Shown here one piece after another: positions 18,122-25,814 of a stretch of DNA of 49,364 nt. Source of the stretch: Candidatus Woesearchaeota archaeon (GTDB taxonomy: Archaea; Nanobdellota; Nanobdellia; Woesearchaeales; ARS49); NCBI GenBank assembly GCA_016203305.1, contig JACQMY010000007.1, positions 1 to 49,364 on the forward strand. The letters are read 5' to 3'. The notes below the pieces were generated by a model. That model was given only the letters and a program-made list of their open reading frames with translations. It did no database searches and was not told the origin of the DNA. A program made the position numbers and the translations under genes. Numbering within the stretch: the stretch's first letter is position 1; each line of letters begins with the position of its first letter.

Positions 18122-18256
18122 ATGGGCAGAACTAACGAATCGGTGAAGGGTGGCAAGGGAAGACAAAAAGGAATCCTCAGCTTCTTTGGCACACTCAAAG
18201 ACGTTGACTGGGATGCTCGCGAAAAAGAAATGCGACGCTTCAAAGAATTATTCTGA
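18122..18256 (+). pseudogene. Antitoxin-like C-terminal fragment or mini-antitoxin
   Basis: A 44-codon frame encodes a protein ending G-I-L-S-F-F-G-T-L-K-D-V, then D-W-D-A-R-E-K-E and R-R-F-K-E-L-F. This layout is typical of the toxin-binding tail of VapB-like antitoxins. No DNA-binding N-terminus is present: an in-frame TAG lies seven codons upstream of the ATG, and that region is repeat-derived. No toxin follows on this strand. Either it is a truncated relic or a small orphan antitoxin. The coding evidence is the residue pattern only. Confidence 0.5.
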
Positions 18257-18276
18257 GGTGAGTTATCAACGAGTTT

Positions 18277-18507
18277 TTATTGTGAAAGTGAAATCTGCAC
18301 TGGAAGACGAAGCTCTATATCTGTTTGCTCTTTTGCCCGTCGCTTAAATCCAAGAATTCCTACACTTTTCACTTCGTCAGTCGTTTCATCCTTTCGTACA
18401 AAAACCCCGGGCTGCACTTCTTCGGCATAGGAAGGTGTTGGTTCACCTGCTGCAATTTCTAGAAAATCCCCTTCTTCGTCATAATGAACTCTTAACGGTC
18501 CTTTCAT
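18277..18507 (-). CDS. DUF2283-type small protein, probable antitoxin
   Basis: The 76-residue protein has V-H-Y-D-E-E-G-D-F-L-E-I near the start and V-G-I-L-G-F-K-R-R-A toward the end, the hallmark of DUF2283. Its start overlaps the stop of the upstream toxin-like gene in ATGA. DUF2283 proteins commonly sit beside small nucleases and are regarded as antitoxins. That role is inferred here from the pairing. Confidence 0.72.
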   Translation of the reverse strand: MKGPLRVHYDEEGDFLEIAAGEPTPSYAEEVQPGVFVRKDETTDEVKSVGILGFKRRAKEQTDIELRLPVQISLSQ

Positions 18508-18797
18508 TTTAGTTTTTTCACAAAATATCCTGTTATGATGAATCCTTCACCGTTTAAATACTTAACTACCAAAAGCAAGTGTTTTGAAGCACATGGTCTA
18601 TCCTTGGCATGCTTGTAATAGTAGGCAACTGTTGTATCACCAGTGAACGATGTTATTTGCAAAGGTTGCTTCAGAACTTCTTCAAATTGGTTTAAGTAAG
18701 GCACAACCTCTGGGTGCTCTCCGCTCAGGTGTGACCATCGTTCACTCGTTAGGTAGATTCTTCTTTTTGTCTTATCAATGCATTCCAACACGCGCAT
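18504..18797 (-). CDS. Putative PBECR/RelE-like nuclease toxin
   Basis: The 97-residue protein has an arrangement I-Y-L-T-S-E-R-W-S-H-L...H-P-E-V, then Y-Y-Y-K-H, and finally L-L-V-V-V-K-Y-L-N-G-E-G-F-I-I-T-G-Y-F. These conserved His, Tyr and strand patterns recall phage-barnase-EndoU-ColicinE5/D-RelE (PBECR) type domains that are paired with DUF2283. TTTTATA lies about 22 nt before the ATG. Toxin first, antitoxin second, with a 4-bp overlap. The family assignment is by memory of motifs. Confidence 0.62.
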   Translation of the reverse strand: MRVLECIDKTKRRIYLTSERWSHLSGEHPEVVPYLNQFEEVLKQPLQITSFTGDTTVAYYYKHAKDRPCASKHLLLVVKYLNGEGFIITGYFVKKLK

Positions 18798-18914
18798 CTT
18801 GCCTGTTTCGTTTTGTCTCTATAAAATCCCATCGCGGTCATTTCCGTATTCTCTCCAGGTTCGTCCGTAAAGGTTCCGGTATCTTTATAAAAGAAAATGT
18901 ATTCTTTCCAAACA

Positions 18915-19811
18915 ATGAAAAGAGGGCAGATAACGATATTCATCATACTTGGTATTATACTATTAATCGCAATCGGCATTGCAACCTACTTGTACACCAG
19001 AGAAGAAGAAAGACCATTTCAAATAACAGAACGATTCGAAACAATAGATCCGACAACTCTAGAAAAATATATTGAGAGTTGTATAACAAGCGTAGGCATA
19101 GAAGGGGTCTATCTATTAGCACAACAAGGCGGCTACCTCAACCCAAAAGGAGACGATAAGTATGCTGACTTCGGAGACGGACTGCAAAGACACTATTATA
19201 CAGACGTAGGAGTTGTTCCTTATGTTGGCAATAAGAACGACACTGCACTGCAAACAATCGAACAAATGGACACATTGCTTGAACGCTACATCCTGGTGAA
19301 CCTGCCATCCTGCCTTGACTTCACACAAGCACAAGGATTGAGAGTAACACAGCCAGAAATAGACTGGCAGGCAGAAAACTTCACGCCAACAAAAGTAGAC
19401 CATGCACCAGAACGCGTCATGGTCCAAGCACGCATAAGGCCAGACACGCACGACATACTATTACAAGCATACTACCCTATCCTATTTGAAAGCAAAGAAA
19501 GCTCGTTCCTGCTTGCTGACTTCACATCAATACTGCCATTACGATTATCCTTGCTGCACAAAATAGCAAACAGACTAACAGCACAAATAGCCATCAACGA
19601 CCTCACAGGACTAACGTACAAAATAGAAGAACACTGCAAAGAATACGCGCCAGCAGACAAAATGATCAATCTCTACGCGGATACCAGCGCGTTCGCAGAA
19701 GAATCACTAATCGGCATTGTCGACGCACAACCAGTCAGCAAAGGACTCGCACCATTACGCTTCCAATTCGCAGTAAGAAATGCAAACGTCCAAGGAGTGT
19801 GCATAGGATGA
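18915..19811 (+). CDS. Pilin-like anchored exported protein, second paralogue (short)
   Basis: The 298-residue protein begins K-R-G-Q-I-T-I-F-I-I-L-G-I-I-L-L, nearly identical in plan to the starts at 17825 and 40223. It also has the shared C-I-T-S-V-G-I-E-G and Q-Q-G-G-Y-L near residues 57-75 and a later C-L-D-F. It lacks the large C-terminal region of its paralogues, ending after the shared N-terminal module. TTTATAAAA ends about 22 nt before the ATG at 18915, which is preferred over the ATG six codons upstream. It overlaps the next gene in ATGA. Confidence 0.78.
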   Translation: MKRGQITIFIILGIILLIAIGIATYLYTREEERPFQITERFETIDPTTLEKYIESCITSVGIEGVYLLAQQGGYLNPKGDDKYADFGDGLQRHYYTDVGVVPYVGNKNDTALQTIEQMDTLLERYILVNLPSCLDFTQAQGLRVTQPEIDWQAENFTPTKVDHAPERVMVQARIRPDTHDILLQAYYPILFESKESSFLLADFTSILPLRLSLLHKIANRLTAQIAINDLTGLTYKIEEHCKEYAPADKMINLYADTSAFAEESLIGIVDAQPVSKGLAPLRFQFAVRNANVQGVCIG

Positions 19812-22800
19812 AAGTTGTGTATTCAGCACAATTCCTGATCATACTAATAGTATTCGCACCATTCAGCTTTGCACAAACAACTTCTGGGACAACATCAAAA
19901 ACATCAGTCATTCCAAGCATAGGCAACATGAGCGTCCAGATAAGCATATCAGGCGCGACAATGCCAGCAAGCTTCTCAAACGGAGACGTCACAGCAAGCA
20001 GCACAATGACGTTAGACAGCCCACAAAGACAAATAGGAACACTCTCCTTCCAAGTAAGCCTCAAAAACTTCACAGGAGGAACAGTAGAACTCGCAAGCGA
20101 CGCGCTCAACACACAAGGAAGCTTCTCACTAAACGCAATAAACGACACGTTCACAATAGACAGCCTAAGCATAGGACAATTCAGCCACTTTGGAAACCTA
20201 CAAGCTGTCTCCTCAGGAGGATACGGCAGAGAACTCTACTTCAACGTACAACAAGGAGGCATGGACTACGGAAAAGCCAGCCTCAAATACGGCATACTAG
20301 ACCCAACAACAACAGCAAGCGGAAGCATAACGCTAAACGGCAACAACGCAGGAAGCATAAGCGTGACAGCACAGGCAACACCACTCATCGACCAATTCGA
20401 CATGGTCACAAACATGTTCGCCGGCTTTGTAACCAGCAAAACAGGAAACCCAATAACATCAGGCACGATACGAGCAGTAAGCGCAGGAACAGCATTCACA
20501 ATACCAGTAACGCCAGTCGGAGAAAAAGGAGGCTACGGGTTCAAAGGCAAACCATTACTCATCCATGGAATCGTAGGAGCGCCAGTACAATTCTTCTACG
20601 GAGACTACCAACTAGAAAAAGTCTTCCTAACAAGCCAAGGAAACGTGCGAAAAGTAGACCTCGTTGTCCCAGTAGTAACTTCTGGAGTAAACTTCCCAGA
20701 CTGGGATTTAGATGGAGTCCCAGACGCACAAGACCAATGCCCAGACAGCAAAACAACACAAGTAGACGCAACAGGATGTACGTGCGAACAAATCCTGACG
20801 AGAAACAACAACAAAGGAACCTGCGAGTACATCCCAGGAAAAGGACCAAAATACACGCCGCCAGCACCGCCGCCACCACCAAAGCCCCAGTGCGAAAAAC
20901 CAGAAAAATGCCTAACAGGACAAGCACCAAAATACTGCACGGCAAACAAAACAATAGAGAACAACTGTGATGTTTGTGGCTGCCCAACAGGATTCGACTG
21001 CAACCCCTGCCCAGAAGGACAAGAATGCATCACAGACGGTGGGTGTTACAAAGTCGTTGAGCAGACAGGACTGCGTTGCCTGAAAAATAAATACCAAATA
21101 GGAGTAGGACTAAATTGCACTGCCATCGGATCAACATATCTTGACTTCTTCGAAGAAATGAAAGTTCGCGATCCAACCAAAGCAGACCTCGCCAGTTACG
21201 TTCTCGTCGAAGTAGACACCGACTTCTTCGGAGGTGACACCAAACCGATCAAAGAAAAACTGATAAATAATCTGCGCAGGCAAAAAATCTGCATCGACAC
21301 GGTCGATTATGGATGTGTTGCAAAAAATGCCAAATGCCCAGGAGAATATCTGCTTGCCCGGGAATTTCCTGAAGTGGCAAACGCGCTTGCAGCATTTGAA
21401 AGCAAAAAAACCACCTCTGATTTACTTGGCTCGCTATCAAATCCTGTTAACATCGGGCTTGCCACAGGAGTTGCCATGCTGGTAGGCAGTCCAACAGGAC
21501 TCCTTGTTAGCGCAATTCTTCAGGGCGGGGCAACCGGAGCAGCGTACGGCGCAGTTTTTGGGGCAGTCATCGGAGCGGTCGTTGGGCTTATCGGCGCGTT
21601 TCTGAGCGAGACAGAAATAAGTTACAAGTTGAACTACGCAGCAATCAAGGAAACACCCATTGGATTCAGATACACATGCGCTCCCCTGCTTTTATCTCAA
21701 AATGCAACATGCACGCCATTTCTTGAACAAGCAGACCCTGAACAACAAATTGACATCCTGTTCATAGGTGATGGATATGCAGAAGAAGAACTCAATACAA
21801 CCGTGACACAACTCCTGGATTACAGAGGAAACGCTTCCGGAACAAAATACGAAGGCCTGTTCTCACGCCAGCCACTCAAGAATAACAAAGGACGATTCAA
21901 CATATGGACAACAATTGGAAACATCACAATTGCTCATGCGGAAAGCGAACTCAAGCCCGCCAGCGGAAAACTCCCAAACGTCACTGACGTACAACAGATC
22001 GCTCTTGGGTGCCCCCAGCAGGATTATACAGTCGTGGTAAGCAAAAATGAATATTACCAAAGCGACTGCAGCTTCGAAGGAACACAACCATGCTATTTGA
22101 GCATGAAAGACGAACCATTCCCTGGACGCGAGCTGATGCGCTTGTTCGCAAAAGCATTCGCAGGGCTCGGGGACGAGTATTACTATGAAATCACGGCCAA
22201 AGAAATTCCCCACAACAGGGTATCCAATCTAGACAATGTTGCGCTCGGGAACAGGCCAAACTGCAAAAGCCTACAAGATGCACAAAGCAGCGACGGCTGG
22301 AAAGACAAAATAACAGCAGGCAAAGTAATCGGCTTCTTCGAAGGATGCGGAGGAGAATGCGGCAGCACATGCGAGAATTATTATCGCCCAACATTCAACT
22401 CGCCAATGAGAAATTCAAGCATGCGATGCACGGATGTAGGGCAATGTTCAAAAGGACCACCATTTGACTCATTCTTCATCGTCAACGAAGAAGCATTAAT
22501 CAAAGCATTACAAGACTTTGGAGAGGAAGGGGATGCAGCAGCACAAAAGCCAGTAACAACAACTGAGCCAGAATCGGAGCCAGCAAAACCCGCAACGCCA
22601 ACCAACAGAACCACCACGCCTGCAAACGCAACAGCGCTACCACCAAAAACACACACAATATCAATAGAAGTCTTCGCATTCAGCACCCCCTCCCTAACAA
22701 TCAAAAAAGGTGATACAGTAGTGTGGAGAAACAAAGACTCAACAGCGCACACGGCAACAGGACAAGGAGTTGATACAGGCACAATAGCAGCAGGAGGCAG

Positions 22801-22888
22801 TAAAACTGTCAAGTTTGACACGGCTGGAACTTTTTCTTATTCCTGTAACTTCCACCCTGAAATGAAAGGGACGATAACGGTGGAGTAG
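19808..22888 (+). CDS. Exported M64-like pseudo-peptidase with TSP3 and cupredoxin domains
   Basis: The 1026-residue protein has a signal peptide (about 1-20, F-S-F-A-Q). A beta-rich region is followed by a Ca-binding TSP3-like stretch near 300 (D-L-D-G-V-P-D-A-Q-D), a Pro-rich linker, a Cys-rich segment, and a Gly-rich hydrophobic segment (about 550-600). An IgA-peptidase M64-like domain follows (D-I-L-F-I-G-D-G-Y near 648; A-F-A-G-L-G-D-E-Y near 780). Where M64 has H-E-x-x-H this protein reads R-L-F-A-K, so zinc binding should be lost. The C-terminal cupredoxin (about 947-1024) keeps His, C-N-F-H-P and Met copper ligands. It starts in an ATGA overlap. Confidence 0.8.
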   Translation: MKVVYSAQFLIILIVFAPFSFAQTTSGTTSKTSVIPSIGNMSVQISISGATMPASFSNGDVTASSTMTLDSPQRQIGTLSFQVSLKNFTGGTVELASDALNTQGSFSLNAINDTFTIDSLSIGQFSHFGNLQAVSSGGYGRELYFNVQQGGMDYGKASLKYGILDPTTTASGSITLNGNNAGSISVTAQATPLIDQFDMVTNMFAGFVTSKTGNPITSGTIRAVSAGTAFTIPVTPVGEKGGYGFKGKPLLIHGIVGAPVQFFYGDYQLEKVFLTSQGNVRKVDLVVPVVTSGVNFPDWDLDGVPDAQDQCPDSKTTQVDATGCTCEQILTRNNNKGTCEYIPGKGPKYTPPAPPPPPKPQCEKPEKCLTGQAPKYCTANKTIENNCDVCGCPTGFDCNPCPEGQECITDGGCYKVVEQTGLRCLKNKYQIGVGLNCTAIGSTYLDFFEEMKVRDPTKADLASYVLVEVDTDFFGGDTKPIKEKLINNLRRQKICIDTVDYGCVAKNAKCPGEYLLAREFPEVANALAAFESKKTTSDLLGSLSNPVNIGLATGVAMLVGSPTGLLVSAILQGGATGAAYGAVFGAVIGAVVGLIGAFLSETEISYKLNYAAIKETPIGFRYTCAPLLLSQNATCTPFLEQADPEQQIDILFIGDGYAEEELNTTVTQLLDYRGNASGTKYEGLFSRQPLKNNKGRFNIWTTIGNITIAHAESELKPASGKLPNVTDVQQIALGCPQQDYTVVVSKNEYYQSDCSFEGTQPCYLSMKDEPFPGRELMRLFAKAFAGLGDEYYYEITAKEIPHNRVSNLDNVALGNRPNCKSLQDAQSSDGWKDKITAGKVIGFFEGCGGECGSTCENYYRPTFNSPMRNSSMRCTDVGQCSKGPPFDSFFIVNEEALIKALQDFGEEGDAAAQKPVTTTEPESEPAKPATPTNRTTTPANATALPPKTHTISIEVFAFSTPSLTIKKGDTVVWRNKDSTAHTATGQGVDTGTIAAGGSKTVKFDTAGTFSYSCNFHPEMKGTITVE

Positions 22889-22909
22889 TTGGCTGTTGGC
22901 TATTAGTTT

Positions 22910-22964
22910 GTAGAGTGTAGGTATTAGGACGAAGGTGGTAGGACGCAGGTTGTTGGAAGCAGAC
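22910..22964. repeat. Heptanucleotide repeat array, site 4
   Basis: About eight 7-nt units follow the stop codon of the surface gene: GTAGAGT, GTAGGTA, TTAGGAC, GAAGGTG, GTAGGAC, GCAGGTT, GTTGGAA and GCAGACG. The preceding bases GGCTGTTGGCTATTAGTTTG repeat those near 18048 and 23830. The array ends just before the promoter of the PIN gene at 23015. Confidence 0.8.
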
Positions 22965-23014
22965 GTTGTCTGTGAGAAACATTTTTATACTACAAAATAC
23001 TACAAACGTAGTAC

Positions 23015-23515
23015 ATGGCACTTATCATCGTGTTTGACACTTCAACGTTGATTTTGCTTGCGAAGACAACGATGTTAAGGTTGCTTAGCACAAAAATGAC
23101 AATACAAATAACTCAAGAAGTCTGGAATGAAGCGACGACAAAAGACACTGACGACGCGCGGATTATTCGGCAACTTCATGATGAAGGAGGGATCATCATT
23201 TCATCTACTGAAAGCGTAAACCTAAAAGATATCATGCTTGACTTCAACATGGATCACGGCGAAGCATCAGCAGTATTGTTCGCAAAAAAAACACAGGCAG
23301 TCCTGGCGACTGATGACCGGCAGGCAATCAAAGCCTGCAAAGTACTCGGAATCCAATTCACAACAGCGCTCAACATATTGATTAAAGTATTCGAAAAAAA
23401 ATGGATATCAAAAGACCAGACAAGCATAAAACTCAGAGGGCTCTTAAAATACGCACGCTACTCTGAAGAAATTGCAAAAACAGCGCAGAAAATAATCGGA
23501 GGCCACCATGAATAA
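23015..23515 (+). CDS. PIN-domain toxin, DUF3368 type
   Basis: The 166-residue protein has PIN acidic residues: D8 (V-F-D-T-S), E35 (Q-E-V-W), a G-E-A-S motif near 83 and D-D near 99 (L-A-T-D-D-R). This is the layout of the DUF3368 branch of PIN nucleases. TTTTTATAC ends about 24 nt before the ATG, giving a leaderless start. The downstream antitoxin overlaps by 8 bp; toxin-first order is usual for UPF0175/DUF3368 pairs. It probably cleaves RNA. Confidence 0.8.
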   Translation: MALIIVFDTSTLILLAKTTMLRLLSTKMTIQITQEVWNEATTKDTDDARIIRQLHDEGGIIISSTESVNLKDIMLDFNMDHGEASAVLFAKKTQAVLATDDRQAIKACKVLGIQFTTALNILIKVFEKKWISKDQTSIKLRGLLKYARYSEEIAKTAQKIIGGHHE

Positions 23516-23801
23516 CGTTGTCAGCATACGGCTAAAACAGCATGAGAAAAGCCACATTTCCAGTCTAGCTCAGAGAACGAAAAAAGACAAATCAACCGCA
23601 GCACGTGAATTAATAGAATACGGATGGCGCTATTTCATCCTTCAGCAATACAAGGAGAGCAAGCTGTCATTAGGGCGCTGCGCGAAAGAATTAGAAATGA
23701 GTCTCGGCGAGTTCATTGATCTGCTTTCAGAATTTGGAATAAAATCGCCAATAACCCATGATGAGTTTCTCGAAGGACAGACAACCCTGGGAAAAATTTG
23801 A
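23508..23801 (+). CDS. UPF0175-like antitoxin
   Basis: The 97-residue protein starts with a ribbon-helix-helix-like region (V-V-S-I-R-L, K-S-T-A-A-R-E-L-I). It is followed by S-L-G-R-C-A-K-E-L and M-S-L-G-E-F-I-D-L-L-S-E-F-G-I, the UPF0175 helix-turn-helix signature. It overlaps the PIN toxin by 8 bp. The role as antitoxin and repressor follows from the known UPF0175/DUF3368 pairing. Confidence 0.8.
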   Translation: MNNVVSIRLKQHEKSHISSLAQRTKKDKSTAARELIEYGWRYFILQQYKESKLSLGRCAKELEMSLGEFIDLLSEFGIKSPITHDEFLEGQTTLGKI

Positions 23802-23860
23802 GAAAGCTATTCGGTAGTTGTATTTGAAAAATGGCTTACTATTAGTTTGTAATGTTGTAG

Positions 23861-23955
23861 TATAGAGACAAACTTTAATAATCGGATAAACAGAGTAAAG
23901 TTTGTCGAATATAGTAATCGAAGACAACATCCGAAAATTAAAGTCGATTACTATA
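23861..23955. mobile_element. Double-hairpin element, copy A
   Basis: TATAG (23861-23865) leads into an 11-bp hairpin, GACAAACTTTA (23867-23877) with TAAAGTTTGTC (23896-23906). CGAATATAGTAA follows and begins a 12-bp hairpin, TATAGTAATCGA (23910-23921) with TCGATTACTATA (23944-23955). TCGGAT in loop 1 (23882-23887) is complementary to ATCCGA in loop 2 (23929-23934). Copy B at 28676 has the same plan and length but different stems. The rest of the gap 23802-24119 shows only a heptad-like GTTTGTAATGTTGTAG; no gene is seen. Confidence 0.75.
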
Positions 23956-24119
23956 AGTAGCAGAATGAAAGCATTAGGTATCTGGATGGGGAAGTCTTTC
24001 TGCCAATCGATAGTCACTGACGTTTGTCGTATTGAATGAGTTCTCACCGCATGCAGGCCTGTAAGTTCCACGTGCAAATTTTAGCGTGATATTTTCCTTG
24101 TGATGTAAATAGTTGCATT

Positions 24120-24416
24120 TCATAGTCGTTTGGCTTGCGCACGATTTTTCTCTTCCTGCAGATTTTCATCTGCGCCGGCATATCTGCACAGGTACTGTCC
24201 GCAAAGTTGGTTTGAACACAACCCGTGCGATGTTGCATACGCCACTGCCCTCCAGCTGTGATCTTTGCGAAGACGTTTTACTTCTTTCTTTGTTGCTTTG
24301 TGCAGCTCGCAGACCATCAGGCGAGGATTCTTCTCCACTTTCTTGAACCAAGGTCTTAGCTTTATTTGAAGCTCTTCAAGGCTTTTCCAAAATTCTGCAC
24401 TGTTCCTCTTTCTCAT
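24120..24416 (-). CDS. Doubtful 98-codon reading frame
   Basis: The frame starts ten bases after the tRNA-like 3' end. Its first 55 residues look protein-like (charged helices, L-R-P-W-F-K-K), while the rest, with several cysteines and an R/A/E/N-rich tail, looks less so. No TATA box lies at the expected distance. It could be a decayed gene or chance. If not real, the gene-free stretch extends from 23802 to 24518. Confidence 0.3.
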   Translation of the reverse strand: MRKRNSAEFWKSLEELQIKLRPWFKKVEKNPRLMVCELHKATKKEVKRLRKDHSWRAVAYATSHGLCSNQLCGQYLCRYAGADENLQEEKNRAQAKRL

Positions 24417-24424
24417 AGTGAAAA

Positions 24425-24533
24425 TCTGGGCGGGGGAATCGAACCCCCAATGAAATAACGCACCAACATGGGATTGCGCTTTTTCTCAACCTGCCGCTGG
24501 AAGGCACATGGCCATTGCTTATTTCTGCCCAGC
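24425..24533 (-). ncRNA. tRNA-like structure with T-arm and acceptor stem, no canonical D-arm
   Basis: On the minus strand a canonical T-arm (GGGGG, loop TTCGATT, CCCCC) is followed by GCCCAGA, which pairs over six positions with CTGGGC 100 nt upstream (24527-24532). A second helix GAAATAA/TTATTTC stacks inside (24519-24525 with 24452-24458), and TGCC-TTCCAGC-GGCA forms a seven-base-loop hairpin with U33-like and CCA anticodon-like bases. No proper D-arm fits, the first acceptor pair is G-A, and no CCA is encoded. It overlaps the stop codon of the coiled-coil gene. It could be a tRNA relic, a tRNA with intron, or a tRNA-like RNA. Confidence 0.5.
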
Positions 24534-24872
24534 TTCTTCTGCACTAGATTTGCTGATATCCTGAATGGCTGAAAGCGCTTTGTCAATCTCTTTTATTTTC
24601 TCGTTAATCATCTTGATCTTTTCATCGCGATACTGCTTGTTCATCTGCAAAGTGGTTTTCTTCTCCTCAATCTTGCGCTCCTCTTCCCGCATCTTTCTCT
24701 TGATGTCTTCCTGCACGTCAAGCTTCCACTGAGTAAGGCGTTGTTCATCAGTAACTATCTCGTTTTCAAGCTGTTTTATCTCAAGATCCAGTTGGGTCCT
24801 TGATTCAAGGATGGAGAGCTTGGACTGAGTAAGTCTTTCAACAATACTGTATCTGCTTTGGCTTTCGCTCAT
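24519..24872 (-). CDS. Coiled-coil protein
   Basis: The 117-residue, highly charged protein is predicted to form one long coiled coil from about residue 15 to 105: regular hydrophobic spacing, many Lys/Glu, no membrane segment and no Cys. ATATAAAA ends about 23 nt before the ATG, giving a leaderless start. The last codons and stop lie within the 5' strand of the tRNA-like structure. Function unknown. Confidence 0.7.
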   Translation of the reverse strand: MSESQSRYSIVERLTQSKLSILESRTQLDLEIKQLENEIVTDEQRLTQWKLDVQEDIKRKMREEERKIEEKKTTLQMNKQYRDEKIKMINEKIKEIDKALSAIQDISKSSAEEAGQK

Positions 24873-24920
24873 AACATCAAATTATTTGCGTTTGTTTTTA
24901 TATTTTTCGTTTTATCGTCG

Positions 24921-24953
24921 GAAAGTATACGGAATTATTGGAAGGTTTACGGA
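24921..24953. repeat. 33-nt dispersed repeat, copy 1
   Basis: The sequence GAAAGTATACGGAATT followed by ATTGGAAGGTTTACGGA recurs at 27579-27611 with three differences. Each copy contains two TWTACGGA motifs spaced about 21 bp apart, so it could be a two-site operator or a recombination site. It lies in the 271-bp gap upstream of the coiled-coil gene, where nothing else was recognised. Confidence 0.65.
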
Positions 24954-25143
24954 CTTGATGATTTGGTCGTCAAGTTCAAATAAATCCCTGCTATGAAAAT
25001 GGCAATCTTTTGCGTTTTTCAGGCACATCTAAATAATTCTCCTGTGAGACAACTCGTTTCTTGGTTTTACTTTCAAGTTTCAGCCGTGCGGTTCTGGCTA
25101 CTCTTCCGCATTAATTCCAAAATTTGCTTTGATATTTCAGCAG

Positions 25144-25760
25144 TCATGGCAAACACAGATTGCGAAGGTTCTGCCGAAACTCGCGGGCGCCATCAAGGCC
25201 TGTTTGGTAGGTTTCAAGTGATGGGTCAAAGACATGTGAAGTAATGCCGTCTTTTTTTGTCAAAAAGGGTCTGAGCGCTTGTAAGTTGGTAATCCTGATA
25301 AGTTCTCCGAGTTGAAGGGCGGCTCTTCGTTCTACTATTTGTCGCTCGACAAATTTCAACTCGTGTTCGTCAAGTGTGGGCAGGTTCTGAGAGAAGGAAG
25401 CTGAAAGAGAGTCTCTATCTGCTGGTAGGCAAGCGCTTCGTAGGTGAAAACTCTTGCTCCGCTTTGCAGGCTCCAGACCAAACCCAGTGCAGCGCTGGCA
25501 TCACAGGAAAGAGCAGTCTCAAGTTCTGTTGTTTCAATGAAACCATTGAGTCGTTTTCCCATTTCCCTGACTCCTTTGCTTTCGAGCTGGATGCCATTGA
25601 AGTAAAATGTTCCAACGCCCTCAGGGAGACAGTATCGCTGACGTTCAGCTCCACAAAGATCAATAACAACACCATTGCTGGTGGGAGCCGCGTCAATGCG
25701 ATACTGTTCTATCACGCAGAGATCGTTCAATCGTTGCAATACTTCATCGATTGTGCTCAT
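25144..25760 (-). pseudogene. Frameshifted tandem copy of the 203-aa gene
   Basis: The two overlapping reading frames (start M-S-T-I-D-E-V-L-Q-R at 25760, end at 25144) together match the intact neighbour at 25815-26426 along its whole length, for example S-G-A-R/K-V-F and G-E-L-I-R-I. The frame is lost near 25378-25388. There the first frame ends in T-N-T-S, while the other reads N-L-P-T-L-D like the neighbour's L-L-P-T-L-D; one missing base explains it. This is either real decay after duplication or a sequence error. Confidence 0.75.
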
Positions 25761-25812
25761 AGTCCGACCATTTTTTGGAGTTGCTGATATCCTGTGAGCT
25801 TGCCGAGCCATG
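25761..25812 (-). pseudogene. Duplicated 3' tail of the 126-aa gene
   Basis: These 52 bp encode W-L-G-K-L-T-G-Y-Q-Q-L-Q-K-M-V-G-L-stop, a copy of the last codons of the gene at 26423-26803, joined to the second copy of the 203-aa gene by the same ATGA overlap. It marks the left edge of a 666-bp tandem duplication. Confidence 0.8.
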
Positions 25813-25814
25813 TC

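Noticed and set aside
24425-24533. tmRNA (ssrA) gene
   Set aside because: The structure has a tRNA-like end but only 109 nt and no tag reading frame. tmRNA is far longer and not usual in archaea.
24993-25244. 83-codon plus-strand frame in the gap before the frameshifted copy
   Set aside because: It runs antisense into the duplicated gene and has no recognisable motif. The ATG lacks a TATA box at the usual distance.
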